Assembly: GCF_019308355.1 (NCBI RefSeq)
Contig: NZ_JAAGKM010000014.1
Location: 1-64,000, forward strand
Length of the DNA stretch: 64,000 nt
Source of the DNA: Empedobacter falsenii
GTDB taxonomy: Bacteria > Bacteroidota > Bacteroidia > Flavobacteriales > Weeksellaceae
Reading direction: 5' to 3'
The notes under the pieces are model-generated. The model had not been told where the DNA came from, ran no database searches, and worked only from the letters and a program-made list of their open reading frames with translations. This document shows, one piece after another, positions 44,379 to 53,784 of this stretch. Positions within the stretch are counted from its first letter, which is position 1; the number at the start of each line of letters is the position of its first letter. A program made the translations under genes and the position numbers.

Positions 44379-45038
44379 ATGAGTATTCAAGAAAATTTAA
44401 AAACAATCGAAGCTACAATTCCTGCTCATGTGACATTGGTAGCGGTTTCTAAGACAAAACCTGTGGAGGATTTGCAAGAAGCTTATGCGGCTGGAATGCG
44501 AGATTTTGGTGAAAACAAGATTCAAGAAATGTGCGATAAATACGAAGTTCTTCCAAAGGATATACGTTGGCATATGATTGGTCATGTGCAAACCAATAAA
44601 GTGAAGTATATGGCGCCTTTTGTGCATTTGATACATGGAGTTGATAGTTTAAAATTGTTGAAAGAAATTCACAAACAAGCCCAAAAAAATAATCGCGTAA
44701 TTGATGTGTTGTTGCAACAATTTATAGCAGATGAAGAAACAAAATTTGGCTTGGATGAAGAAGAAATTCAACAGATAATGCAAGAAGAAATTCAGCATTT
44801 ACCAAATGTTCGCGTAGTTGGATTGATGGGAATGGCAACGTTTACGGAAGATGAAAGTCAAATTCGTGAAGAATTCCGTTCTTTAAAATCTAACTTTGAT
44901 TCATTGAAATCTATTTATCAAAACATTTCTATTTTATCAATGGGAATGTCAGGAGATTATCAAATCGCGATAGAAGAAGGCAGTACAATGGTTCGCATTG
45001 GGAGTTCGATCTTTGGACATCGTAATTATTCCATATAA
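44379..45038 (+). CDS. YggS-family PLP homeostasis protein
   Basis: The 219-residue protein is a single-domain alanine-racemase-fold PLP binder. TLVAVSKTKPVEDLQEAYAAG contains the PLP Lys, and DFGENKIQEM, WHMIGHVQTNKVK and LSMGMSGDYQIAIEEGSTMVRIGSSIFG are family signatures. YggS/PROSC proteins buffer free PLP and have no known catalytic turnover. Its place next to several PLP enzymes is fitting. It is the last gene before a bidirectional terminator. Confidence 0.95.
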   Translation: MSIQENLKTIEATIPAHVTLVAVSKTKPVEDLQEAYAAGMRDFGENKIQEMCDKYEVLPKDIRWHMIGHVQTNKVKYMAPFVHLIHGVDSLKLLKEIHKQAQKNNRVIDVLLQQFIADEETKFGLDEEEIQQIMQEEIQHLPNVRVVGLMGMATFTEDESQIREEFRSLKSNFDSLKSIYQNISILSMGMSGDYQIAIEEGSTMVRIGSSIFGHRNYSI

Positions 45039-45062
45039 TGGACTAATTTTTTTTAAAATAAC

Positions 45063-45094
45063 AAAACCCTAAAATGATAAGTTTTAGGGTTTTT
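45063..45094. terminator. Bidirectional terminator between convergent genes
   Basis: AAAACCCTAAAA, loop tgataag, TTTTAGGGTTTT plus T. It serves the serine operon on + and the receptor gene on -. Confidence 0.85.
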
Positions 45095-45128
45095 GTATTT
45101 TTAGTTTTGATGAAAAAGTTTTTATATG

Positions 45129-47531
45129 TTAACCATTTCCTACGCCTCCGCTTTGCTCTTGGTTAGATTTTGATCGTTCTATTTTGAATTGTTTTCCAAA
45201 ATTATAACTTATTCCAATTCGGTACGATCTGTAAGATTGGCTTACACCAGTATTTATAACATTATTAGAAATGCTTGTGTATGAACCATTTTTGTTTTCG
45301 AAAAGGTTAGAAATATTGGCAGAGATTTGCAATTTCTTTTGAAAAACCATTGCTCTTAACCCAATATTATGTCGCGTGAAATCTCCAAATTTATCCAAGC
45401 CATCTGTGCTTTTTGTGTAATACGAATACGAGTAATTTGCAAAAAGGGTTTTCTTTTTGTTTAAATCTAAATTATTTGTAATTCTAAATTCCCCATTCAT
45501 TCCGTCTAATGTATAATTCATTTCAGGAATTTTACTGGTTGTTTTACGATAGAAAACATCTGCCGAAGCATTTACTTTCCACCATTTATAAGGTTTTACG
45601 TTGATGTTTTCACTTAAACCAATACTATATGTTTTTCCAATATTATAAGGCTTAGAAAGTGTAATCTTGGTATCAGGATCCATGATGCTTACTTGTTCAA
45701 AAAGATCATTCGCATTGCGGTAATACAAACTTGTTACCAATAAATCTTTATACGCATGCTCTAACTCGAAATTATTCGAATTAGAAGGCGTCAAATTTGG
45801 ATTTCCTTCTGAATAATTATACTCATTTTGTTTCGTTCTTCTTGGATTTAAATACCAAATAAATGGACGATCTACACGACGACTATAGTTTAATGTAAAC
45901 GAATGATTTTCCGATGATTGATACATCAAATAAGCGGTAGGATATAAGCCGTCATAAGTTTTTTCGTAATTATTTTTCGGATCTTCCATAATGCTTTTCA
46001 CTTGTGCATGCTCATAGCGTAACCCAACTTTTCCTGTCAGCTTTTCACTCAATTGTTTTTCTACCGAATAATACAATGCGTAGACATTCTCTTTGTAATT
46101 GTATTTGCTTGCAAAATCGGTATCTTCATGGAAATTATCATTCGGATTAAGTTTTAAAAATCGTTGATTTTCCGCTTCATCTGTTGCCCAACGTAAACGC
46201 GTTCCATAATTCATTTTCCACGAATTAACAGGATGCTCCATATCGATACTTGCATTGAATCGGTTTGAAGAGCCGTCATTTAAGCTGTAATTATTTTCGT
46301 ATTTACCAGGGATTTCTGCCCAATTAGGATCAAATTCGTTACTGATATTTTTGTTATTGCTATCGTTTCCGTTATTCGAATAGTCAAAATCGAATGTTAA
46401 CTTTTTACCTTCCGTTTTGAATTTTTTGATGATATGGTAATTTAATCCCAAATAATTCCAATTCCATTTTCCACCATCCCAATTCGTCGTCATATAACGA
46501 TTTGTTTTGTTGTTCACTAAATCGAAAATATCAATGACTGAATTTCCTTTACTTTCTCCTTTACCATCTGAAATATCTAAATTGAAACCTGTAATTAAGT
46601 TGTCATTGATTTGATAATCAATACCAATTCGACCACCATAATAATTGTTCTCATTTTTATTAATTCCGTCCGAAGTCCATTTTTGATCTGGATATAAAGT
46701 TGTGTTTTTACTTTTACCATACCAATTTCCTTTACCACTATAAATATTAGAGGTTAATGTCCATTTTCCTTTGCGGTAATTGATATTCCCGTTCAAATTG
46801 AATCCACCGTATTTTTGCTGGTTGTATGAAGTCGAAATAGAACCATTCAAACTTTCTTGTTTTGCATTTTTCAATACAATATTGATAATTCCACTGTTTC
46901 CTGTCGCATCGTATTTGGCTGGAGGATTTGTAATGACTTCAATTTTTTCAATATCTTCTGTTCGAATGGTTTTTAGATAATTTGACAATTGTTCACTGCT
47001 CATCTGCATTAATCGGTCATTAATCATGACGCTTACTGAACCTTTTCCTATAATCGAAATAGCATCTGTCGCTTCTTCCACCTTGATACGTGGCGCAAGT
47101 TTCAATGCATCTAAGGCATTTCCACCTTTTGCACCTTCTGCTTGATCGACATTGAAAATTAATCGATCTACTTTCTTTTCAACTAATTTTTTTTGACCTG
47201 TAACAACAGCTTCCGTTAAGGTTACATTTTCAGTTTTTGGAACTAAAATAACGCCTAAATCAGCATTTTTTGTAACTTGTAGCTTTACTGAATGTAATGT
47301 AACACCAGCTTCTTCAATTTTGAACGTATATGAACCTTCTTCTAAAATGACTGAGAAATGTCCATTTTCGTCTGTAGAGATTTCATCTACAATTTTATCT
47401 CCTTGCGAAATTACAACATCCGCTAAAGCAACAGGCGTTTGATTGGTATATTGTATAATTCCTTTTACTTCTTGTTGTGCATATGTTTGAATTGCTGCAA
47501 CACAAATAATTGGAAGAAAGTATTTTTTCAT
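45129..47531 (-). CDS. TonB-dependent-receptor-like outer-membrane beta-barrel protein
   Basis: The 800-residue protein has a signal peptide ending TYAQQ, a CarboxypepD_reg sandwich (about 20-105), a plug (about 115-220) with SVMINDRLMQMSSEQL and NSGIINIVLK, and an OMP_b-brl_3 barrel. It is a clear paralogue of 873-3242, with the same domain order and similar length. It ends in a low-complexity tail (SKNQEQSGGVGNG) that would lie beyond the last strand. The substrate is unknown; unlike the first copy it has no regulator gene beside it. Confidence 0.88.
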   Translation of the reverse strand: MKKYFLPIICVAAIQTYAQQEVKGIIQYTNQTPVALADVVISQGDKIVDEISTDENGHFSVILEEGSYTFKIEEAGVTLHSVKLQVTKNADLGVILVPKTENVTLTEAVVTGQKKLVEKKVDRLIFNVDQAEGAKGGNALDALKLAPRIKVEEATDAISIIGKGSVSVMINDRLMQMSSEQLSNYLKTIRTEDIEKIEVITNPPAKYDATGNSGIINIVLKNAKQESLNGSISTSYNQQKYGGFNLNGNINYRKGKWTLTSNIYSGKGNWYGKSKNTTLYPDQKWTSDGINKNENNYYGGRIGIDYQINDNLITGFNLDISDGKGESKGNSVIDIFDLVNNKTNRYMTTNWDGGKWNWNYLGLNYHIIKKFKTEGKKLTFDFDYSNNGNDSNNKNISNEFDPNWAEIPGKYENNYSLNDGSSNRFNASIDMEHPVNSWKMNYGTRLRWATDEAENQRFLKLNPNDNFHEDTDFASKYNYKENVYALYYSVEKQLSEKLTGKVGLRYEHAQVKSIMEDPKNNYEKTYDGLYPTAYLMYQSSENHSFTLNYSRRVDRPFIWYLNPRRTKQNEYNYSEGNPNLTPSNSNNFELEHAYKDLLVTSLYYRNANDLFEQVSIMDPDTKITLSKPYNIGKTYSIGLSENINVKPYKWWKVNASADVFYRKTTSKIPEMNYTLDGMNGEFRITNNLDLNKKKTLFANYSYSYYTKSTDGLDKFGDFTRHNIGLRAMVFQKKLQISANISNLFENKNGSYTSISNNVINTGVSQSYRSYRIGISYNFGKQFKIERSKSNQEQSGGVGNG

Positions 47532-47629
47532 ATTATAGGGTTATTTACAAATAAGACGCAGGACTGTTTGAAAAGTTACATGCCTAAATGTGAAATAATT
47601 CTTAAATATGTGTTAAGTGAAATTATGAA

Positions 47630-48880
47630 TTAACTTGGCTTAAGTAATTCATTTAATCCTTCTTTCTCAAAAATTAATTGTCCAACTCGAATGTTGGAAG
47701 AACCATTTTTTATTTTATAAGTATAAACAGGCGTGTTTTCTTCAATAATACATTCCAAATGAAGAAATTCTGTATTATAAAGTTGTTGTAATTCGTCCAG
47801 AATTTCATTGAGATGTGTTGAAATAAATGTCAAGGTATTTTGATGTGAATCTAGACCTTTTATTGTTTTTGTTAACAAATTTGTCGCATCAATCGAATTT
47901 GTTCCACTAAACAATTCATCGAAAATAGCAAAACTATAACCTGCTTCTTTACTCGAAATGAGATAATTTTTTAGGTTCATAATTTCATTCATAAAATGAC
48001 TATATCCTTTCAACACATTGTCTGTATGATCGATATTGATACTAATAGTTTGATAAAAAGGAATTGTTGCTGTTTTGCATGGAACTGGAAGTCCAAGATT
48101 TCCCAAATAACTACAAAAAGCAATTGCACGAAAAAAAGTTGATTTTCCTGACATATTTGCACCTGTTAATACAACAACATTTTTAGAAGTTTTGAAATTA
48201 TTTTTGACAGGATTTTTGAGTAATGGATAATAAAAATCAACTAAATCGAGCTCGTTTTGTGGTGAAATAGTCGGAAAAATAAATTGATGTTCAATTACTT
48301 TTAAACTAATAGATAAATATGCTTCGAAGAGATGAAGTTGCTCGAAAAATGAATTGATTTGTGCTTTGTTTTCAATCAATAAATCGTTTGCATTTAGAAT
48401 TTCCTTGCTCTTAAATTTTCTATTTCGAATGAATTGATAATTTTTTTTCGTTTCAATTGACATCAATGTAGCAATCATATTGTCTAATAGATTTCGAAAT
48501 TTAGTTGGAAATAATTGTACTTCTAACGATTGCAAAAACGTATAAATTTTATTGAAGAAAATATAAAGTTGTATTAGCGAACTTTCGAGCGTAGATTTAA
48601 CAGATGAATAGAATTTTATCTTTAGAAAATCGACTGATTCAACGTTATTTATTGTATTCAAAACCTCGTTATATTCCGTTTTAGAATAATTGTATAGCGA
48701 CTTTCCTTCCACTTGTTGTACAAAACTTTTGATAATATTTTGTCTATCTATGACTTCTTGCAACGTTTTCGGTTTTGTATTCAATAATTGGAGTAACGTT
48801 GAACGTGAATTATAATTCAATGTCACATTAAAAAGAGGTAGAATATCTTTTTCTAAATTCAAATTATCAATGTTCATCAT
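47630..48880 (-). CDS. MutS-related ATPase lacking mismatch-recognition domains
   Basis: The roughly 416-residue protein keeps only the MutS core and ATPase: helical lever region (about 30-230), Walker A LTGANMSGKSTFF, Walker B YSFAIFDELFSGTNSIDA and THLNEI. DNA mismatch repair MutS is about 860 residues with an N-terminal mismatch-recognition domain, which is absent here. Bacteroidetes carry several such short MutS-like proteins of unknown role. The ATG at 48880 is used; the open frame reaches a TTG three codons upstream. Confidence 0.85.
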   Translation of the reverse strand: MMNIDNLNLEKDILPLFNVTLNYNSRSTLLQLLNTKPKTLQEVIDRQNIIKSFVQQVEGKSLYNYSKTEYNEVLNTINNVESVDFLKIKFYSSVKSTLESSLIQLYIFFNKIYTFLQSLEVQLFPTKFRNLLDNMIATLMSIETKKNYQFIRNRKFKSKEILNANDLLIENKAQINSFFEQLHLFEAYLSISLKVIEHQFIFPTISPQNELDLVDFYYPLLKNPVKNNFKTSKNVVVLTGANMSGKSTFFRAIAFCSYLGNLGLPVPCKTATIPFYQTISINIDHTDNVLKGYSHFMNEIMNLKNYLISSKEAGYSFAIFDELFSGTNSIDATNLLTKTIKGLDSHQNTLTFISTHLNEILDELQQLYNTEFLHLECIIEENTPVYTYKIKNGSSNIRVGQLIFEKEGLNELLKPS

Positions 48881-48988
48881 GGTTGGCAATTATTTCTTTT
48901 GAAACTATTTTTCAAGATAATCATATTTGATTAAATTACTGAATAAAATAGTATTTAACACCAATTTAAAAACTACACAATAAGAAAA

Positions 48989-49407
48989 ATGAAATTTATC
49001 CGTGTCTATGGTTTGACGGACAAGCGCAAGAAGCTGCAAATTTTTATTGTTCAATTTTTCCTAATTCAAAAATTATAACCGATAATCAGATGGTGGTTAT
49101 TTTTAAGTTGAATGGGAAAAAGTTTATGGGATTGAATGGAGGTCCAAATTTTAAGTTTAATGAAGCGACTTCATTTGTTATTGATTGTGAAACGCAAGAA
49201 GAAATTGATTTATATTGGAACAATCTTACTTCGAATGGCGGAGAAGAAGGGAATTGTGGCTGGTTAAAAGATAAATTTGGTCTTTCTTGGCAAGTTGTGC
49301 CAACTGTTTTACCAAAACTTTTGAGTAATTCAGAAAAAACTCAATGCGTGATGCAAGCGTTTATGAAAATGAAAAAGTTTGATATCGCTGCATTGGAAAA
49401 TACTTAA
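48989..49407 (+). pseudogene. VOC (PhnB/3-demethylubiquinone-type) gene with frameshift at the start codon
   Basis: The reading frame NEIYPCLWFDGQAQEAANFYCSIFPNSKIITDNQMVV then FKLNGKKFMGLNGGP...GWLKDKFGLSWQVVPTVL is a complete VOC protein of the PhnB-like family. It has no in-frame start upstream before a stop. An ATG at 48989 is one base out of phase: adding a single A to the AAA after ATG would give MKIYPCLWFDG, the usual family start. The only in-frame ATG, at 49090, would remove the first third of the fold. Either a one-base deletion or a homopolymer sequencing error. Neighbours are unrelated. Confidence 0.65.
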
Positions 49408-49482
49408 TTGGTAGGGAAAGTTTGCAGATTATTTCTCCCAAAACTACTTTCGGAGCTCATCATATTTGACTAAATTTGAAGT

Positions 49483-50523
49483 ATGAAAGCAAGTTTTGAA
49501 CCTTATATTTTGAAATTCAAAAATCCAAGCGGTACTTCGCGCGGTGTTTTGACAGAGAAATTGACGTATCTTTTTACATTAGAAGAAGATGGAAAAGAAT
49601 ATGTTGGTGAATGTGGATTGTTTAAAGGATTGAGTTTTGATGATCGTCCTGATTATGAAGAAAAATTGCAATGGGTTTGTGACAATATTGACTTAGGAGT
49701 TGATGAATTGTGGCGTGAATTGCGCGAATGGCCTTCGATTCAGTTTGGTGTAGAGCAGGCTTTTCAAAGTATGTCTGCGAATCGTTACAACGAAAATTAT
49801 ACAGATAAATTAAATCCAGATTTGTACGAATCGGCTTTTTCGACAGGTGACCAAGGTATTCAAACGAATGGTTTAATTTGGATGGGTTCGATTGATTTTA
49901 TGCGTGAACAAATCAAAGAAAAATTAGCAATTGGTTTCAACTGTATCAAATTGAAAATTGGAGTTGATTGGGAAAATGAACACAAAATTATTCAACAATT
50001 AAGACAAGATTTTTCTGCTGAGCAATTAGAGTTAAGAGTAGACGCGAATGGAGGTTTTACATTTGAAGAAGCAAAAGTGGTCTTGCAACAATTGGCTGAA
50101 TTAAAAATACATTCGATTGAACAACCTATCAAAGCTGGACAAATCGATTTGATGACGGAATTATGCGCCACAACACCGACACCAATTGCGTTGGACGAAG
50201 AATTAATTGGAATTGTTCATCAAGAAGATAAATTTAAATTATTAGAAAAAATCAAACCACAATTTATTATTCTAAAACCAAGCTTAGTTGGTGGAATTAG
50301 AGGTTCGTTGGAATGGATCAATGCAGCAGATACATACGAAATACCATTTTGGATAACATCAGCTTTAGAAAGTAATATCGGCTTAAACGCTATTGCACAA
50401 TGGACGGCGATTTTATACCCAGAAATGCCACAAGGATTGGGAACAGGAGGTTTGTTTACAAACAATTTTCCAAGTCGATTAGAATTAAGAGGAGAATATT
50501 TATTTCGAAACAAATTAGCATGA
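49483..50523 (+). CDS. menC: o-Succinylbenzoate synthase
   Basis: The 346-residue enolase-superfamily enzyme has the catalytic wording CIKLKIG (Lys), LRVDANGG (Asp), SIEQP (Glu), ALDEELI (Asp/Glu) and LKPSLVGG (Lys), followed by ITSALESNIGLNAIAQWTA. It dehydrates SHCHC to o-succinylbenzoate in menaquinone synthesis. Its stop overlaps the next start by ATGA. menE lies one gene further, so the three are an operon; dipeptide epimerase is the less likely alternative. Confidence 0.92.
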   Translation: MKASFEPYILKFKNPSGTSRGVLTEKLTYLFTLEEDGKEYVGECGLFKGLSFDDRPDYEEKLQWVCDNIDLGVDELWRELREWPSIQFGVEQAFQSMSANRYNENYTDKLNPDLYESAFSTGDQGIQTNGLIWMGSIDFMREQIKEKLAIGFNCIKLKIGVDWENEHKIIQQLRQDFSAEQLELRVDANGGFTFEEAKVVLQQLAELKIHSIEQPIKAGQIDLMTELCATTPTPIALDEELIGIVHQEDKFKLLEKIKPQFIILKPSLVGGIRGSLEWINAADTYEIPFWITSALESNIGLNAIAQWTAILYPEMPQGLGTGGLFTNNFPSRLELRGEYLFRNKLA

Positions 50524-51131
50524 ATAAAATAATTATCGCATTTTTTGCAACAATCGTTTTAATGAGTTGTCAAACGACAAAAAAAACAATTGATTTAGCT
50601 GCGATCCAAAAATATCAAACCGAATTGGCTACTTTTTATACTGATCCTAAAACGACGCCATTGGTAGACGAAGAAAAAACGAATTTCAAAGGAATTACAT
50701 TTTTTCCGATTAGCGAAAAATATATTGTGAAAGCGAAATTTACGCCAATCAAAGATGGAAAGGTGATTCCGTTTCCTACTTCTGCGAAGAAAATCAAAAA
50801 TTACAAAGAATACGGAACGGTGACATTTATGTTGGATAATGTTGAACAAACGTTGACGGTTTATCAATCTTCTCCAATTATGGAGAAATATGCTGACAGT
50901 TTGTTTTTACCTTTTATGGACGAAACAAACGGCGTGACGTCTTATGGAGGCGGACGTTATTTGGATTTGACAACAAAAGATTTGGGTACAAAAGCCAATG
51001 AAATAACGTTGGATTTTAACCAAGTGTACAATCCTTATTGTGCATATAGCAAACATTACAATTGTCCCATTCCGCCAGCGAATAATGTGTTGGATATCGA
51101 AATTAATGCAGGTGTAAGTTATCATAAATAG
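50520..51131 (+). CDS. DUF1684 lipoprotein
   Basis: The 203-residue protein begins MNKIIIAFFATIVLMSCQTTKK, a lipoprotein signal (LMSC). The DUF1684 signature is complete: GRYLDLTTKD, LDFNQVYNPYCAYSKHYNCPIPPANN and a C-terminal INAGVSYHK. The role of the family is unknown. It is wedged between menC (4-bp overlap) and menE (1-bp gap), although an outer lipoprotein has no evident task in menaquinone synthesis. The start is set by the overlap and the signal. Confidence 0.88.
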   Translation: MNKIIIAFFATIVLMSCQTTKKTIDLAAIQKYQTELATFYTDPKTTPLVDEEKTNFKGITFFPISEKYIVKAKFTPIKDGKVIPFPTSAKKIKNYKEYGTVTFMLDNVEQTLTVYQSSPIMEKYADSLFLPFMDETNGVTSYGGGRYLDLTTKDLGTKANEITLDFNQVYNPYCAYSKHYNCPIPPANNVLDIEINAGVSYHK

Positions 51132-51132
51132 A

Positions 51133-52155
51133 ATGTTGTATTTAGATTTTTCTCAACCTAACTATGATGTCAACGCTATTGAAGTTACCAATGAATTTGA
51201 ACAATCCATAAAAGATTTTTTGGTTGAATGGTTTTCTGATTCTGAGGTGATGATTGCGCATACTTCGGGGTCTACTGGAACTCCGAAAGAGATTATTTTG
51301 ACCAAAGAGAATATGCGAAAAAGTGCGAATATGACGGGCAAATATTTGCAGTTAGAAAAAGGAAATTCAGCTTTATTGGTGATGCCTGTTACTTATATTG
51401 CTGGAAAATTGATGTTGATTCGTGCAGTAGAAATCGGATTGAAATTGATTTGTATGCAACCAACTTCTCATATTTCTTTGAATGAAATTAATCGTGGAAT
51501 TTCGCAAAATTTTACCTCGATTGATTTTGTTGCGTTAACGCCTATGCAAGTCGAAAATTCGTTAGATTTTGTTTCGAAATGTCAAAAGTTAATCATAGGA
51601 GGAGCGCCTCTTTCGGAGAAAGTGAAACAAGAATTGTTTGCTTTTGAGAACGAAGTCTATGAAACGTATGCGATGACGGAGACGATTACGCATATTGCGT
51701 TTAAACAAGTTGCGAATCAAAAATATACTGATGCAGAACAATTTTTTGAAGCGTTTGATGAGGTAAAGATTTCACAAGATGAACGCGGTTGTTTGGTGAT
51801 TGATACGCCTTATGACGGTTTGCAAGTGGTTACAAATGATGTGGTTGAATTGATTGATCAGCGTAAATTTAACTGGATTGGACGAGCAGATAATGTGATT
51901 AATTCGGGTGGAATAAAATTATTTCCTGAACAAATAGAAAATAAGCTGAAATCGTTCATTAATTCTGAGTTTTATATTACCTCAAAAGCGGATGAATTAT
52001 TAGGCCAGAAATTAATTTTAGTTGTGGAAGGAGAGGAGAGGAGCTTGGATTTTTCTTCAGCAGATTTAACTAAATACCAACAACCGAAAGAAATTGTTTT
52101 TATCGATCAATTTCTACGAACTGAAAGTGGAAAAGTAAAAAGACAACAGTTTTAG
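51133..52155 (+). CDS. menE: o-Succinylbenzoate-CoA ligase
   Basis: The 340-residue adenylate-forming enzyme has the P-loop IAHTSGSTGTPKEIILTK, YETYAMTETITHIA, FNWIGRADNVINSGGIKLFPEQIE and a C-terminal Lys in RTESGKVKRQQF. It is shorter than typical MenE (about 450-490 residues), which is usual for Bacteroidetes forms lacking the first N-terminal part. It activates o-succinylbenzoate as CoA thioester for menaquinone synthesis. menC in the same operon supports the assignment. Confidence 0.88.
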   Translation: MLYLDFSQPNYDVNAIEVTNEFEQSIKDFLVEWFSDSEVMIAHTSGSTGTPKEIILTKENMRKSANMTGKYLQLEKGNSALLVMPVTYIAGKLMLIRAVEIGLKLICMQPTSHISLNEINRGISQNFTSIDFVALTPMQVENSLDFVSKCQKLIIGGAPLSEKVKQELFAFENEVYETYAMTETITHIAFKQVANQKYTDAEQFFEAFDEVKISQDERGCLVIDTPYDGLQVVTNDVVELIDQRKFNWIGRADNVINSGGIKLFPEQIENKLKSFINSEFYITSKADELLGQKLILVVEGEERSLDFSSADLTKYQQPKEIVFIDQFLRTESGKVKRQQF

Positions 52156-52231
52156 AACCGACCTATTTTTTATTTTGTTCGTGTATTTTACCTAAAAATA
52201 GCTTAATTTTAGCACTACTAAAACTTATACT

Positions 52232-53104
52232 GTGGATTACAATCGACTTTTTAATGATATTTTTTTCTTGATTCTTGACGACGAGATGGATGAGAATCAA
52301 TATCCCATTTGGAAAAGTTTTTCGTTTATCCACAATCCGATTCAGCAATTAATTAAGGCACAAGATTTATTAAATCAGTTGCTTCACGAATATCCAAAAG
52401 ATAAAAAAGCACTTTTTCTGAAAGGAGTTGTTCAGCGCAATTTAAACTTCAACGAAGAATCGATTTTGTATCTTTTAGAAGCAAAAAAGGAAGATTATTA
52501 CTTGTATGCGGCGAATTTCTACATTGCCGAATATTATATTCATAAATTGAAATTTGATGAAGCGCAAAAGTATTTGAAAGAAATTGAAATTGTGTATCCT
52601 ACCAATCAACGTTTTCTTTTCTTATCGATTTTAGTGAGTTTAGAATTGTTTGAATTTGATGAAGCTAAACGATATTTGAATATTTTGTATCAATTGGTTG
52701 AGGATAAACAAGTTTTAGAATTATTGAGTAAAAACCTTCAGATTACTGAAGAAATTGTCTTGAAAACGACAAATCGATTGGTCTTAAAAAATTTCAAGTT
52801 GAGAAGTTTTAATTATAATCTTCAGCTCAAAACAAATTTGATTGCTTTTTATAAGAATTTCGCTGATATCGGGGTTAATTTTAATGGAATCAATTGTTTT
52901 ATTATGGCACTTACCTTGAAGCAAATTACGTTGTATCCTACGTTTCATAATCTTGAACTTTATAATGTTCAAACGATTTTAGATTATATTGATGTTGATA
53001 AAAAAGGGATTCAAATGCGCTTAGAAGACATTGATTTTGACCATGATTTTGTCAAAAATTACCACGAATATTTAGAAGTCGAAATTCTATTGAAAGAAGA
53101 TTAG
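52232..53104 (+). CDS. TPR-like helical protein of unknown function
   Basis: The 290-residue protein is helical, with tetratricopeptide-like pairs such as AQDLLNQLLHEYPKDKKALFLKGVVQRNLNFNEESILYLLEA and DEAQKYLKEIEIVYPTNQRFLFLSILVSLE. The last 120 residues have a different pattern (FNGINCFIMALTLKQITLYPTFHNLELYNVQ). I do not recognise the family. The frame opens with GTG at 52232; an ATG 18 codons later is the alternative. A TAATTTTA box about 27 bp upstream of the GTG is close to the promoter consensus and favours the GTG. Confidence 0.65.
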   Translation: MDYNRLFNDIFFLILDDEMDENQYPIWKSFSFIHNPIQQLIKAQDLLNQLLHEYPKDKKALFLKGVVQRNLNFNEESILYLLEAKKEDYYLYAANFYIAEYYIHKLKFDEAQKYLKEIEIVYPTNQRFLFLSILVSLELFEFDEAKRYLNILYQLVEDKQVLELLSKNLQITEEIVLKTTNRLVLKNFKLRSFNYNLQLKTNLIAFYKNFADIGVNFNGINCFIMALTLKQITLYPTFHNLELYNVQTILDYIDVDKKGIQMRLEDIDFDHDFVKNYHEYLEVEILLKED

Positions 53105-53332
53105 TTTTTTTACTCAACTACATTTTTCTCAAGGAAATATTTTTGTTGTGATCTTGAATCGAGTTGAAGATGACTGAAGTAGTTTAGAATAATCTGAGAT
53201 TCTTCGACAGGTTTAGAATGACAATAATGTCAAGTTGAGTTTATTTCAGTTTTGCATAAATAGATGAAGACTTTTCTATTGAAATGATAAATAGGTAACG
53301 TGAATAAAAGTGGACAATCAGAAAAAAAACTT
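53105..53332. other. Intergenic DNA with repeat-like fragments
   Basis: About 230 bp without a gene. The stretch 53150-53230 contains TTCTTCGACAGGTTTAGAATGACAATAATGTCAAGTTGAG-like wording in pieces. This resembles short intergenic repeats common in Flavobacteriia genomes. ATTGTCATT-type inverted bits are present, but I could not define element ends. Confidence 0.35.
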
Positions 53333-53340
53333 TAATTTTG
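53333..53340 (+). promoter_or_regulatory. Promoter element before a small gene
   Basis: TAATTTTG fits TAnnTTTG and lies 15 bp before the ATG at 53355. It falls inside the longer open frame starting at 53310, which argues that 53355 is the real start. Confidence 0.5.
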
Positions 53341-53354
53341 CTAAAATTTATAAG

Positions 53355-53735
53355 ATGGAATTTGTTCAAGATAAGGAAGAAGTTTTTGATAACGTCGAGT
53401 TGTTTTTGGAAAGTCTAGAAGTTGGAACGGATGAAGAAAAAAAGAAATCGATTCAGTTAATCAAAAAATCAAAAACATTTTTGGTGATTGATGCGGACGA
53501 GGTGATGGTTTTTGCGCCAAGTACATTTATTGGAATTAAAGAAAATAACATTCAGCAGTTTACAGGGAAGTTATTGGAGCACGAAACTAATCCCATTCTA
53601 ACGAAATTGTTCGGTTCTACACCAAAAATTGATAAAACTTTGGACGAATTATTTTTAGATTTTTGCGACGAAATAGAAGTTAATCGCAATGATGTTGGGA
53701 TTTCCCGAGATTATTGGATTATAAAAAATATGTAA
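53355..53735 (+). CDS. Small protein of unknown function
   Basis: The 126-residue product starts MEFVQDKEEVFDNVELFLESLEVG. It contains KTFLVIDADEVMVFAPSTFIGIKENNIQQFTGKLL, and then a Trp/Tyr-ending tail RDYWIIKNM. The FAPSxFIGxKxN phrase recalls a head domain found near some HNH and SRA restriction proteins, but the similarity is from memory and weak. It has its own promoter and terminator, so it is a single-gene unit. Confidence 0.6.
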   Translation: MEFVQDKEEVFDNVELFLESLEVGTDEEKKKSIQLIKKSKTFLVIDADEVMVFAPSTFIGIKENNIQQFTGKLLEHETNPILTKLFGSTPKIDKTLDELFLDFCDEIEVNRNDVGISRDYWIIKNM

Positions 53736-53742
53736 AAAAAAG

Positions 53743-53774
53743 AGCTTTTCATCTACAACTGAAAAGCTTTTTTC
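53743..53774. terminator. Terminator between convergent small genes
   Basis: AGCTTTTC (53743-53750) pairs with GAAAAGCT (53761-53768) and is followed by TTTTT; an A-tract precedes it, so it may work in both directions. Confidence 0.75.
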
Positions 53775-53784
53775 TCTTAAAAGG

